Notes: generated by a model not told the origin, from the sequence alone. Shown: positions 32,915 through 41,960, counted from the first letter of the stretch. The stretch: 64,000 bases of DNA from Catenulispora acidiphila DSM 44928 (GCF_000024025.1 NC_013131.1:9032229-9096228); one strand, 5' to 3'. Made by a program: numbers and translations.

Positions 32915-35479
32915 GTGGCAGGGGAGCCCGGCACCGCCTCGCCGGCCCGACCAGGTCCGGTCGAGGCCGCCACGCCTGCCGTCAGCCTGCCCTCCGCCGG
33001 GTCGGGCGGCCCCGGTACGCCGCGGGAATCCGGAACCGAGGATAGCTCAGGCCCGCTCGGCGCGCGCCTGCTGAATCCCGGTTCGGCGCTGCCCGCGCCG
33101 GTCATCGACGAACCCCCAGAGCCACGCCGCATACGGCGCCCGGCGGACCTGCTCCGCGCGGTGGCCAGCTTCGTGTTCATGCTCCTGTTCTTCCTCATCG
33201 GGATGGTCGCCGGCGGCACCACCCGAGGCGCGGAATCGGACATCTCCAAGCTGTCCGCCGACCAGAAACTCCCGTTGGGTCTCGTACTGGCGGTGACGTC
33301 GATTCTGCTCGCGGTGGTTCCCATCGTGCTGGCGATCGACCGGTTGCTGCGGCGCGACTCCCGGCGCGTGGTGGACTCGGTGCTGGCCGCGGCGATGGCC
33401 TACCTGGCCGCGGTCGGGCTGAACGCCATCGTCTCCTCGCCGCACACGCCGAAGGCCATCCGCGACGCGCTGACGCTGCCGACCAACGCCGCCGGGGACA
33501 CCGCGGCGTTCCACATCTACCTGACGACCGTCGTGGCGTATCTGACGATCATCGGGTTCTCCAACCGGCACAACTTCCAGACCGCGACCTGGATCGCGCT
33601 GATCGCCTACGGCGTGGTCACCCTGATCCAGGGCGACGCGACGATCATCAGCCTGGCCGAGACCGTGCTGCTGGGCCGCCTGGTGGCCTTCGGCTGGCGC
33701 TGGGCCCGCGGGGTGATCAACGACCGGCCCACCGGCGAGGCGGTCCATCAAGCTCTGTCCGACGCCCGGCTGGACCCGCTGTCGTGCCGCCGCGTGCCGG
33801 ACACCGAGGACGTGCGGCGCTACGCGGTGGCCACCGCCGGACACGGCGACGTCGACGCCATCGTGCTGGACCGCGACCAGCAGGCAGCCGGACTGGTCTA
33901 CCGGCTCTACCGCCGCGCCCGGCTGCGCGGCCCGGCGCAGCGCCGCAACCTGCTGAGCCTGCGCCGCATGCTGGAGCAGGAGGCGCTGATGTCCTACGCG
34001 GTCACCGCCGCCGACATCCGCACCCCCCGGCTGCTGGCCGTGCGCGACCTCGGACCGGACACCGGCATGCTGGCCTACGAGCTGGTCCCGGGCCGCACCC
34101 TGGAGCAGTTGGAGGAGGGCGAACTCACCGACGAGCTGCTCAGCCAGCTCTGGTCGATGCTCGCCGAGCTCCACGAGCACCAGCTGGCGCACCGCCGGCT
34201 GTCGGCGCACGCCTTCCTGATCGACGACGACGGCCAGCCCTGGCTGACCGACCTGCGCCTCGGCGAGGTCGCGGCGGGCACGCTGTCGCGCCGCCTGGAC
34301 ACCGCCGAGATGCTGACCGTGACCAGCCTGTACTTCGGCCACGAGCGCAGCGTCGCCGCCGGCGTGGCCCGCCTCGGCGAGGACAACGTCGCCGCGGCCC
34401 TGCCGATGCTGCAACCGGTGATCCTGACCCGCAACACCCGCGCCGCACTGAAGAAGTCGAAGGGACTGCTGAACAACCTCCAGGAGGCGGTCCAGGCACT
34501 GCACCCCTCGGTCGAGCCGGAGCCGGTGAAGCTGGAGCGGTTCGGCCCGCGCGCCCTGTTCTCCGCGGTCGGCCTGTCCCTCGCGGCGTACCTGCTGCTG
34601 GCGTCGAACTACTCCTGGTCCGGCCTCACCGCCGTGAACTGGTGGTGGACCGCCGCAGTGGCGCTGGCCTCGGTCGCGACGTACGTCGCCGCAGCAATGG
34701 CCCTGGACGGCTTCGTCCCAGAGAAGCTGAGCTGGGGACGCACGATCCTGTCCCAGGTGGCGGCCTCCTTCGTCACCCTGGTCGCCCCGGCAGCAGTCGG
34801 CGGCGTCGCGGTGAACACGCGCTACCTCCAGCGCACCGGCCTCCCGACCCGCGCAGCGGTGACAGCAGTCGGCGCCCAGCAGATCATGGGCCTGGTCCAG
34901 CACCTCCTGCTGATCCTGATCTTCGGCGTCATCGCCGGCAGCTCCGGAGACAACAGCGGCGGCGGCTCCCACGCCTCCAGCGCCACCCTGATCGCCATCA
35001 TCCTGGCCCTGGCCCTCCTGGTCCTCCTGATCGCGACCATCCCCCAACTCCGCCGCTTCGCTGTGAACCGCCTCCGCCCCCTCGTAGCCGGCATCCTCCC
35101 CCGCCTGATGGACGTCGCCCAGAACCCCATCAAGCTCGCCCGAGGCCTCGGCGGCACCGTGATCCTCTCCCTCCTCTACATCTTCGCCCTCTGGGCCTCC
35201 ATCCAGGCCGCCGCCACAGACGACCGAGCAGCCAAAATCAACTTCGCCGTCGTAGCAGTGGTCTTCCTCACCGCCCAAGCCGCCGGCTCCATCGTCCCCA
35301 CCCCCGGCGGCGTAGGCGGCGTAGAAGGCGCCCTCATCGGCGCCCTGACCACCTTCGGCCGCCTCGACACCGGCCTGGCCACCACAGCCGTCCTGCTGTT
35401 CCGCCTCATGACCTTCTGGCTGCCGGTCCTACCCGGCTGGATCGCGTACAACTACATGACGAGGCGTGGGGAGCTGTAG
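32915..35479 (+). CDS. large membrane protein: pseudokinase-like segment plus UPF0104/MprF-type flippase domain
   Basis: 854 residues with a disordered Pro/Gly/Ser N terminus and about four transmembrane helices (from RAVASFVFMLLFFLIG). A soluble middle resembles an APH/protein-kinase C lobe with degenerate motifs: HRRLSAHAFL where HRDL...N is expected, and LTDLRLGE for DFG. About eight C-terminal helices form the lysylphosphatidylglycerol-synthase-type membrane region (AAVGGVAVNTRYLQ, VPTPGGVGGVEGAL). The catalytic residues appear lost, so the middle is probably regulatory or lipid-binding. The GTG at 32915 has AGGTGG upstream. It ends at a very strong terminator. Confidence 0.8.
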   Translation: MAGEPGTASPARPGPVEAATPAVSLPSAGSGGPGTPRESGTEDSSGPLGARLLNPGSALPAPVIDEPPEPRRIRRPADLLRAVASFVFMLLFFLIGMVAGGTTRGAESDISKLSADQKLPLGLVLAVTSILLAVVPIVLAIDRLLRRDSRRVVDSVLAAAMAYLAAVGLNAIVSSPHTPKAIRDALTLPTNAAGDTAAFHIYLTTVVAYLTIIGFSNRHNFQTATWIALIAYGVVTLIQGDATIISLAETVLLGRLVAFGWRWARGVINDRPTGEAVHQALSDARLDPLSCRRVPDTEDVRRYAVATAGHGDVDAIVLDRDQQAAGLVYRLYRRARLRGPAQRRNLLSLRRMLEQEALMSYAVTAADIRTPRLLAVRDLGPDTGMLAYELVPGRTLEQLEEGELTDELLSQLWSMLAELHEHQLAHRRLSAHAFLIDDDGQPWLTDLRLGEVAAGTLSRRLDTAEMLTVTSLYFGHERSVAAGVARLGEDNVAAALPMLQPVILTRNTRAALKKSKGLLNNLQEAVQALHPSVEPEPVKLERFGPRALFSAVGLSLAAYLLLASNYSWSGLTAVNWWWTAAVALASVATYVAAAMALDGFVPEKLSWGRTILSQVAASFVTLVAPAAVGGVAVNTRYLQRTGLPTRAAVTAVGAQQIMGLVQHLLLILIFGVIAGSSGDNSGGGSHASSATLIAIILALALLVLLIATIPQLRRFAVNRLRPLVAGILPRLMDVAQNPIKLARGLGGTVILSLLYIFALWASIQAAATDDRAAKINFAVVAVVFLTAQAAGSIVPTPGGVGGVEGALIGALTTFGRLDTGLATTAVLLFRLMTFWLPVLPGWIAYNYMTRRGEL

Positions 35480-35514
35480 CTCCAGCTCTGATCGAGTCGG
35501 TCACGAAACTCAAG

Positions 35515-35560
35515 AAGAAGTCGGCCGCCGCCTCACGAGTGAGGCGGCGGCCGACTTCTT
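35515..35560. terminator. very strong bidirectional terminator
   Basis: A perfect 21-bp inverted repeat with a 4-nt CGAG loop, flanked by AAG/CTT-rich ends, between convergent genes. Confidence 0.85.
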
Positions 35561-35584
35561 GGCAAAGCGCGACGATCAGGCCAA

Positions 35585-36766
35585 TCAGTACGAAGGCTTC
35601 TCCGGCTCGATCTGGTTCACCCAAGCCAGCACGCCGCCGCCGACGTGGACGGCGTCCTTGTAGCCTGCCGCGTGGACGACGGCGAGGGCTTCGGCGCTGC
35701 GCACGCCGCTCTTGCAGTGGAGGACGATGCGCTTGGTCGGGTCGAGCTTCTCCAGGGCGGTGCCCATGAGGAACTCGCCCTTGGGGATCAGGGTGGCGCC
35801 GGGGATGTTGACGATCTCGTACTCGTTGGGCTCGCGGACGTCGATGAGCTGGATCTTCTCGTCGGTGTCGAGCCACTCCTTGAGCTGGGTGACGGTGATG
35901 GTCGAGTCCTTGGCCGCGTCGGCCGCCTCTTCGGAGATGGCGCCGCAGAAGGCCTCGTAGTCGATCAGCTCGGTGACGGTCGGGTGCTCGCCGCAGACCG
36001 CGCAGTCGGGGTCCTTGCGGACCTTCACCTGGCGGTAGGTCATCTCCAGGGCGTCGTAGATCATCAGGCGGCCGACCAGCGGTTCGCCGATGCCGGCCAG
36101 GAGCTTGATGGCCTCGTTCACCTGGATGGAGCCGATGGAGGCGCACAGGACGCCCAGGACGCCGCCCTCGGCGCAGCTGGGGACCATGCCCGGCGGCGGG
36201 GGCTCGGGGTACAGGCAGCGGTAGCACGGTCCGTACTCGGACCAGAAGACCGAGGCCTGGCCGTCGAAGCGGTAGATCGAGCCCCAGACGTAGGGCTTGT
36301 TCAGCAGGACGCAGGCGTCGTTGACCAGGTAGCGGGTCGCGAAGTTGTCCGTGCCGTCGACGATCAGGTCGTACTGCGCGAACAGCTCCATCACGTTCGT
36401 GGAGTCCAGGCGCTCCTCGTGCAGGTTGACCCGCACCAGGGGGTTGATCTCCGTGATCGAGTCGCGCGCGGACTCGGCCTTGGAGCGGCCGATGTCGCTC
36501 TGGCCGTGGATGACCTGGCGCTGCAGGTTGGACTCGTCGACCACGTCGAACTCGACGATGCCCAGCGTGCCGACGCCGGCGGCGGCCAGGTACAGCAGCG
36601 TCGGGGAGCCCAGCCCTCCGGCGCCGACGCACAGGACCTTGGCGTTCTTCAGCCGCTTCTGGCCGGCCATGCCCACGTCGGGGATGATCAGGTGGCGCGA
36701 GTAGCGGCGCACCTCTTCCACGGTCAGGTCGGCGGCCGGCTCGACCAGCGGGGGTAGGTTGCTCAC
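35585..36766 (-). CDS. moeZ: adenylyltransferase/sulfurtransferase MoeZ (MoeB-rhodanese fusion)
   Basis: 393 residues. The E1-like domain (about 20-270) has the ATP motif GAGGLGSP, adenylation region DGTDNFATRY and zinc Cys pairs (CYRC, CAVC). The C-terminal rhodanese domain has the active-site loop CKSGVRS. It adenylates and thiocarboxylates small ubiquitin-like sulfur carriers for molybdopterin, cysteine (CysO) or thiamine-like pathways. The GTG at 36766 has GGGAG upstream and gives the usual length of about 390. It is Rv3206c-like by position. Confidence 0.94.
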   Translation of the reverse strand: MSNLPPLVEPAADLTVEEVRRYSRHLIIPDVGMAGQKRLKNAKVLCVGAGGLGSPTLLYLAAAGVGTLGIVEFDVVDESNLQRQVIHGQSDIGRSKAESARDSITEINPLVRVNLHEERLDSTNVMELFAQYDLIVDGTDNFATRYLVNDACVLLNKPYVWGSIYRFDGQASVFWSEYGPCYRCLYPEPPPPGMVPSCAEGGVLGVLCASIGSIQVNEAIKLLAGIGEPLVGRLMIYDALEMTYRQVKVRKDPDCAVCGEHPTVTELIDYEAFCGAISEEAADAAKDSTITVTQLKEWLDTDEKIQLIDVREPNEYEIVNIPGATLIPKGEFLMGTALEKLDPTKRIVLHCKSGVRSAEALAVVHAAGYKDAVHVGGGVLAWVNQIEPEKPSY

Positions 36767-37005
36767 AACAGCTCCCAGAGAAGTCTTCGAGGCGCCTGGG
36801 GTAATCCGCGGCATCCAACGACAACCGTCGCACGCCCTGCTCGATTCCCGGACCGCTCGTCCATTTACCGAGATCCCGGCCGAGGGGCGGGGTCGGCGGC
36901 GGAAACGGCGCCGTGATCGGCGGCGGGATCCCGAGCGTGATCGGTACGGGGTTCCCCTCGCGATCCGGTTCCGGTCCGTCCGGGTGGAAACAACCTACTC
37001 GCGCG

Positions 37006-37011
37006 TAGACT
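37006..37011 (+). promoter_or_regulatory. -10 box before TetR gene
   Basis: TAGACT, 7 nt before the ATG, in leaderless spacing with no Shine-Dalgarno. Confidence 0.45.
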
Positions 37012-37018
37012 GCTGACC

Positions 37019-37669
37019 ATGACCACTACCGACGCCGCCTACGCCGACAGCGCCACGTCCCGGCAACGGTCCGCCCGGCTGCCTCGGAGCGCCCGCCGCA
37101 ACCAGCTCCTCGGTGCGGCCGAGGAGGTCTTCGTCGCGCAGGGCTACCACGCCGCCGCGATGGACGACATCGCCGAGCGCGCGGGTGTCAGCAAGCCGGT
37201 GCTCTACCAGCACTTCCCGGGCAAGCTCGAGCTCTACCTGGCGCTGCTGGACAAACACTGCGACGCCCTGGTCACCCAGGTCCGCCTCGCCCTGGACTCC
37301 ACCACCGACAACAAGCTGCGCGTGGCCGCGACCATCGGCGCCTACTTCGACTACGTCGAGCACGAGAGCGGCGCCTTCCGCCTGGTCTTCGAGTCCGATC
37401 TGAACAACGAGGCGGCGGTCCGCGAGCGCACCCAGCGCGTCACCCAGGAGTGCGCCGAGGCGATCCGCGACGTCATCGCGACCGACACCGGCCTGTCGGA
37501 CGAGGAGTCGATGCTCCTGGCCGTCGGCCTGACCGGGATCGCGCACGTCACGGCCCGGTACTGGCTGTCCAGCGGCGGCGGCCAGATCCCCCGCGACGCC
37601 GCGGCACGGATCGTGTCGCAGCTGGCGTGGCGCGGCATCGGGAACTTCCCGCGCAAGGATTCTGTCTAG
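37019..37669 (+). CDS. TetR family transcriptional regulator (Rv3208-like)
   Basis: A 216-residue regulator. The N-terminal helix-turn-helix (about 28-75) reads NQLLGAAEEVFVAQGYH, then MDDIAERAGVSKPVLYQHF. The helical ligand domain follows, including the WLSSGGGQIPRDAA segment. It corresponds to Rv3208 by gene order beside the DUF3107 gene. No operator dyad was recognised in the 252-nt upstream gap. The ATG at 37019 follows TAGACT by 7 nt. Confidence 0.92.
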   Translation: MTTTDAAYADSATSRQRSARLPRSARRNQLLGAAEEVFVAQGYHAAAMDDIAERAGVSKPVLYQHFPGKLELYLALLDKHCDALVTQVRLALDSTTDNKLRVAATIGAYFDYVEHESGAFRLVFESDLNNEAAVRERTQRVTQECAEAIRDVIATDTGLSDEESMLLAVGLTGIAHVTARYWLSSGGGQIPRDAAARIVSQLAWRGIGNFPRKDSV

Positions 37670-37756
37670 ATAGCTGGCACGCTTGGACCGTCGGCGGGAC
37701 ACCCGCCGGCGTTCCGGCACGGCCGCCCCTGCACTCGAGCACTTAAGGAAGCCTTC

Positions 37757-37981
37757 GTGGAAATCAAGATCGGCATCCAGCACACGGCCCGCGAGCTGAA
37801 CCTGGAGTCCAACCTGTCCGCCGAAGAGGTCGAGGCCGCGGTCGCCGCCGCGCTCAAGGACGGCGGCGTCCTGACCCTGGCCGACGAGAAGGACCGCAAG
37901 GTCCTGATCCCGGGGAGCAAGATCGCCTATGTCGAGCTCGGCGAGCCCACCGGCCGCCGCGTCGGCTTCGGGGCGATCTGA
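37757..37981 (+). CDS. DUF3107 small protein (Rv3208A/TB9.4-like)
   Basis: A 74-residue protein that starts at GTG with AAGGAAG 5 nt upstream. The sequence EIKIGIQHTARELNLE, then LIPGSKIAYVELGE, matches the actinobacterial DUF3107 family, whose M. tuberculosis member lies next to the same TetR gene. Function is unknown. It is cytosolic with no Cys or membrane segment. Confidence 0.88.
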   Translation: MEIKIGIQHTARELNLESNLSAEEVEAAVAAALKDGGVLTLADEKDRKVLIPGSKIAYVELGEPTGRRVGFGAI

Positions 37982-38018
37982 CCCGATTCGCACGGTGCCG
38001 GTGGGGTAAAAGGGGCGT

Positions 38019-38291
38019 ATGTCCTTTTTCACACTGCTGTGGCTGGCGGCCCTGGGGCTGGGCATCGGCGCCCTGGGCCGCGCCGTCGTCAAGGACGGCA
38101 CCCCGATGGCGACCTGGATGACCGCGGTCGTCGGCGTGGTCGGGGCGGTCGGCGGCGGCTCCGTCATCCACGCGATCCTCGGCGACGGGCACACCCTCGT
38201 CGCCACCCTGCTCGGCGTCGCCCTGGCCGCACTGCTGGTCATGGCCATCACGAGCTGGCAGCGGACCAGAGGCGAGGGCGAGGGATCCTGA
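38019..38291 (+). CDS. small three-helix membrane protein, possible GlsB/YeaQ family
   Basis: A 90-residue hydrophobic protein with three predicted helices (about 3-23, 32-52 and 58-80) and a Gly-rich first helix leading to GRAVVKDG. This recalls the transglycosylase-associated/YeaQ stress membrane proteins, but the match is loose. AGGGG lies before the ATG at 38019. It is followed by an intrinsic terminator. Confidence 0.7.
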   Translation: MSFFTLLWLAALGLGIGALGRAVVKDGTPMATWMTAVVGVVGAVGGGSVIHAILGDGHTLVATLLGVALAALLVMAITSWQRTRGEGEGS

Positions 38292-38314
38292 GCCGTCGGC
38301 CGTGCCGAACAATC

Positions 38315-38340
38315 GCGCCGCTCCCCCGAGCGGCGCTTTT
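38315..38340 (+). terminator. intrinsic terminator
   Basis: A 9-bp stem GCGCCGCTC / GAGCGGCGC with CCCC loop and TTTT tail. Confidence 0.85.
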
Positions 38341-38362
38341 CCGTGCTGACCCGCGAAGTCTT

Positions 38363-39052
38363 TTAGGCGCTGAGCCCCAGCGTCGCCATCCGCGCCCCAT
38401 GCGCCTCGGTCAGCCGCGTCAGCATCTTCCCGACCTCGGCCAGATCCACCGCCGTGTCGCAGTCCGGCGCCGACAGCAGCCCGGCCAAGAGCGCCGCCAA
38501 CGCCGCGCGCCGAGCCGCGATGTGCTGCGCCTGTGTAAGTGCTTCCCCCATAATCCGGCGACCCCACAGGGCCAGTCGGCCGGCGATCTTCGGGTCCTTC
38601 TCGATGGCCGCGCGCACGTGTTCCACGACGAACGCGCTGTGTCCCAGGTCCTCCAGCACGCCCTCGACCACCGTCCGCGATTCCGGGTCCAGGTAGCGCG
38701 CCGCCTCGCGGTAGAAGTCCGCGGTGAGCGTGTCGCCGATGTAGGCCTTGACCAGTGATTCCAGCCACCCCGAGGGCTTGGTGTGCTCGTGGAAGGCGTC
38801 GACCGGGGCGGCGAAGGGCTCCATCGCCTCGGTCGGGTCGGCGCCGAGTTCGGTCAGCCGGTCCCGGACCCGCCGGAAGTGGTCGAATTCCGCCGCCGCC
38901 ATGCCTGCGACCTGGGCTTTGCCGTCCAGAGTCGGTGCCAGTCCGGAGTCGGCGGCGAGGCGCTCGAACGCCGTGAGCTCTCCGTATGCGACCAATCCCA
39001 GAAAGTCAGTGACCGCGATCTCATAGGACATGGCTGTCGCCGGGGAAGTCAT
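38363..39052 (-). CDS. ferritin-like (MiaE-like) domain protein, Rv3210c-like
   Basis: A 229-residue all-helical protein annotated in relatives as ferritin-like or tRNA-hydroxylase-like. Potential di-iron ligands appear as Glu/His in AYGELTAFERL, AAAEFDHFRRV and DLGHSAFVVEHV. This arrangement suggests an oxygen-using or iron-handling enzyme, but the substrate is unproven. The ATG at 39052 has TACACT 6 nt upstream, so it is probably leaderless. It is divergent from the DEAD-box helicase, as in mycobacteria (Rv3210c/Rv3211). Confidence 0.82.
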   Translation of the reverse strand: MTSPATAMSYEIAVTDFLGLVAYGELTAFERLAADSGLAPTLDGKAQVAGMAAAEFDHFRRVRDRLTELGADPTEAMEPFAAPVDAFHEHTKPSGWLESLVKAYIGDTLTADFYREAARYLDPESRTVVEGVLEDLGHSAFVVEHVRAAIEKDPKIAGRLALWGRRIMGEALTQAQHIAARRAALAALLAGLLSAPDCDTAVDLAEVGKMLTRLTEAHGARMATLGLSA

Positions 39053-39058
39053 AGGGGC

Positions 39059-39064
39059 AGTGTA
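39059..39064 (-). promoter_or_regulatory. -10 box of ferritin-like gene
   Basis: TACACT on the minus strand, 6 nt before the ATG. A second TACACT (39085-39090) on the plus strand may serve the helicase. Confidence 0.45.
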
Positions 39065-39300
39065 TTCAGGTCTTTTCCGTCGGGTACACTGTCCGTGACT
39101 AGCAGGATGCCCGGTCGGTGGCCCGATCGGCTCCGACCCACTGCGGCAGACCGGATCCACCGTGGATCCCCACAAAGCCGCGAGGTCGCTCGCTCCTCCG
39201 GAAGTCTGATCACCGGGGTCGACGCGAGCACGTACGCAAGCAGCACACCTAGCACCGTGCTGGCCCCTCGCGCAGTTGCCGCTCAACAGAAGAGGCATAC

Positions 39301-41844
39301 ATCATCAGCGCTGTCACGAACGACATCGACGAAGGTCCCGGCACGGCCGAGACCACCCCCGAGACCTCCGCCGAGGTCACCACCCCCGAGACGACCGCCG
39401 AGGCGGCCCCCGAGGCCACGCCCGAGGTCGTCGAGAAGACCTTCCGCGACCTGGGCGTGGACGAGCGGATCGCCGAGGCCCTGTCGGCCGGCGGCATCAT
39501 CACGCCGTTCCCGATCCAGGCCGCGACCATCCCCGTCGCGCTCACCGGCGCCGACGTGATCGGCCAGGCGAAGACCGGCACCGGCAAGACGCTGGCGTTC
39601 GGCATCCCGGTCCTGCAGCGGATGGTGCGCGAGCTCGCCATCGCCGCGGCCGCCGCGGAGAACGCCGCCGTCGGGACGCTGGACGAGGCCGCCGTGCCGG
39701 CCGAGGCCGACACCGACGCCGCCACCCCTGACGCCGACACCGCCACGGCTCCCGCCGCGACCGGCGCCGGCTCCGCACGCGGCGGCGGACGCCGTCCCCG
39801 CGGGCGCGGCCGCAAGCCCTCCGGCCCGGTGCCGGTCGGCATCCCGGGCCGGCCGCTCGGCCTGGTGGTCGTGCCGACCCGCGAGCTGGCCGTCCAGGTC
39901 ACCGAGGACCTGGCCGCCGCCGGCAAGGTGATGGCCGCCCGCGTGCAGTCCGTCTACGGCGGACGCGCCTACGAGCCGCAGATCGCCGCGCTGTCCGCGG
40001 GCGTCGACCTGGTCGTCGGCACCCCCGGCCGGCTGCTCGACCTGGCCAAGCAGGGCCACCTGGACCTGTCCGGGGTGCGCATGCTGGTCCTGGACGAGGC
40101 CGACGAGATGCTGGACCTCGGCTTCCTGCCGGACGTCGAGCGGATCGTCACCCAGGTCCCGAAGGACCGCCAGACCCTGCTGTTCTCGGCGACCATGCCC
40201 GGCCAGGTCATCGCGCTGGCGCGGCAGTACATGAGCCGCCCGACGCACATCCGGGCCGCCGACCCGCACGACACCGGCACCACCGTCGCCAACACCACCC
40301 AGTGGATCTACCGCGCGCACGCGCTGGACAAGACCGAGATGCTGGCCCGCATGCTGCAGGCCGAGGGCCGCGGCCTGACCATGGTCTTCTGCCGCACCAA
40401 GCGCACCGCCGCGAAGGTCGCCGAGGAGCTGGAATCGCGCGGCTACGCCGCCGCCGCGGTCCACGGCGACCTCGGCCAGGGCGCCCGCGAGCAGGCGCTG
40501 CGCGCCTTCCGCAACGGCAAGGTCGACGTCCTGGTGGCCACCGACGTGGCGGCCCGCGGCATCGACGTCGAAGGCGTCACGCACGTGGTCAACTTCCAGT
40601 GCCCCGAGGACGACAAGACCTACCTGCACCGCATCGGCCGGACCGGCCGCGCGGGCGCGTCGGGCATCGCCGTCACCTTCGTGGACTGGGACGAGGTCCC
40701 GCGCTGGAACCTGATCAACAAGACCCTCGGACTCGACTTCCACGAGCCGCGCGAGACCTACTCGACCTCGGAGTGGTTCTTCAAGGAGCTCGGCATCCCG
40801 GCCGACGCCAAGGGCCGGCTGCTGAAGTCCGAACAGACCCGCGCCGGCCTGGCCGCCGAGGAGGTCGAGGACCTGGGTGAGACCGGCCGCGGCGCCGGCG
40901 CGCGGGCCCGTGCCACCACCACGACGCGCACCGCCGAGCGGCCCGCCCGCCCCAAGCGAGAGCGGGTGCGCACCCGCGGCGCCCGCCGCGGCGGCGACGA
41001 GATGGTGGGCGCCGAGGACGCGCTGACCGCCTCGGACGCAGCCGACGAGGTGCTGGACGACACGTCCGGCGCCGAGCGGCCGAAGCGCAGCCGCACCCGG
41101 ACGCGCAGCCGCGGCGGAGCCAAGCTCGACACCATGGCGACCGAGTCCGCCGAGGCTGGCACTGTCGCCGTCGCCGACGCCAGCGCTGTCATCGAGACCG
41201 CCGCAGACGAGGCTGAGAAGCCGAAGCGCACGCGGACCCGCACCCGGTCGAACGCGGACGAGACGAGCGCCGTCGCCGCCGACGTCGCGGACACCACCCC
41301 GGTGACCGCCGACGCCGACCCCGCGACCGCCCCGTCGAGCACCGACGAGACCGAGAAGCCGAAGCGCACGCGGACCCGGAGCCGGGCGAACGCCGCCGAG
41401 GCGAGCAGCATCGCCACCGACGCCACTGCCGACGCCACCGCCGAGGCCGAGGCCGACACCGCGGCTCTGCCGAGCGCGGAGGAGTCCGAGAAGCCGAAGC
41501 GGACCCGTTCGCGCAGCCGGAAGCCGGAGGCCGAGCAGACCGAGGAAGCCGCGCTCGTCACCGAGCCGGCCACCGCCGAGGTCACCCTGCCGAAGCAGGC
41601 GGGCCCGCGCAGCCGCGCCAACGCGGCCGAGCAGACCGCTGACACCGCCACCGCCGTCGAGGAGACCGCCGAGCCGAAGCGCACGCGGTCCCGCGGCCGG
41701 TCGGCCACCGCGGTCGCGGAGACCGTCGAGGTGAGCGTGGGCGCAGCCGACCCCGGCAAGCCCAAGCGCACCCGCCGCGCCCTCGCCGACGCCGAGGGCC
41801 TCACCGCCACCGGCGTCGCGGTGACCGGCAACTACAACTCCTAA
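39301..41844 (+). CDS. rhlE: DEAD-box RNA helicase with inserted and repetitive disordered regions
   Basis: 847 residues if translation starts at ATC 39301, 6-7 nt after AGAGG. Helicase motifs are the Q-motif Phe (TFRDLGV) with PIQAAT, AKTGTGKT, PTRELAVQV, DEADEMLDLGF, SATMPG and HRIGRTGRAG. A roughly 75-residue Ala/Arg-Gly-rich insert separates motifs I and Ia. The C-terminal third has seven degenerate copies of a basic KPKRTRTRTRS-like motif among acidic Ala/Thr spacers, probably RNA-binding. No ATG, GTG, TTG or CTG occurs between the in-frame stop at 39250 and the CTG and GTG codons at 39451 and 39457. The GTG would delete the Q-motif Phe. Confidence 0.9.
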   Translation: MISAVTNDIDEGPGTAETTPETSAEVTTPETTAEAAPEATPEVVEKTFRDLGVDERIAEALSAGGIITPFPIQAATIPVALTGADVIGQAKTGTGKTLAFGIPVLQRMVRELAIAAAAAENAAVGTLDEAAVPAEADTDAATPDADTATAPAATGAGSARGGGRRPRGRGRKPSGPVPVGIPGRPLGLVVVPTRELAVQVTEDLAAAGKVMAARVQSVYGGRAYEPQIAALSAGVDLVVGTPGRLLDLAKQGHLDLSGVRMLVLDEADEMLDLGFLPDVERIVTQVPKDRQTLLFSATMPGQVIALARQYMSRPTHIRAADPHDTGTTVANTTQWIYRAHALDKTEMLARMLQAEGRGLTMVFCRTKRTAAKVAEELESRGYAAAAVHGDLGQGAREQALRAFRNGKVDVLVATDVAARGIDVEGVTHVVNFQCPEDDKTYLHRIGRTGRAGASGIAVTFVDWDEVPRWNLINKTLGLDFHEPRETYSTSEWFFKELGIPADAKGRLLKSEQTRAGLAAEEVEDLGETGRGAGARARATTTTRTAERPARPKRERVRTRGARRGGDEMVGAEDALTASDAADEVLDDTSGAERPKRSRTRTRSRGGAKLDTMATESAEAGTVAVADASAVIETAADEAEKPKRTRTRTRSNADETSAVAADVADTTPVTADADPATAPSSTDETEKPKRTRTRSRANAAEASSIATDATADATAEAEADTAALPSAEESEKPKRTRSRSRKPEAEQTEEAALVTEPATAEVTLPKQAGPRSRANAAEQTADTATAVEETAEPKRTRSRGRSATAVAETVEVSVGAADPGKPKRTRRALADAEGLTATGVAVTGNYNS

Positions 41845-41860
41845 AGTCACCCCGGCCGAC

Positions 41861-41900
41861 GGCCCGAGACCTCATCACGAGGCTCGGGCCGCCGGCTTTT
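41861..41900 (+). terminator. intrinsic terminator after helicase gene
   Basis: Stem GGCCCGAG / CTCGGGCC extended by CCTC/GAGG, then TTTT. Confidence 0.85.
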
Positions 41901-41960
41901 CCGCCGCGTCCCGAAGTCCTGATACCGGAGCCGGTTCTGCGACGCCCGCCGCCGGTCAAC

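Noticed and set aside
39283-41850. 855-codon frame antisense to the DEAD-box helicase
   Set aside because: Gly/Ala/Arg-rich shadow. The repeats there mirror the helicase tail.
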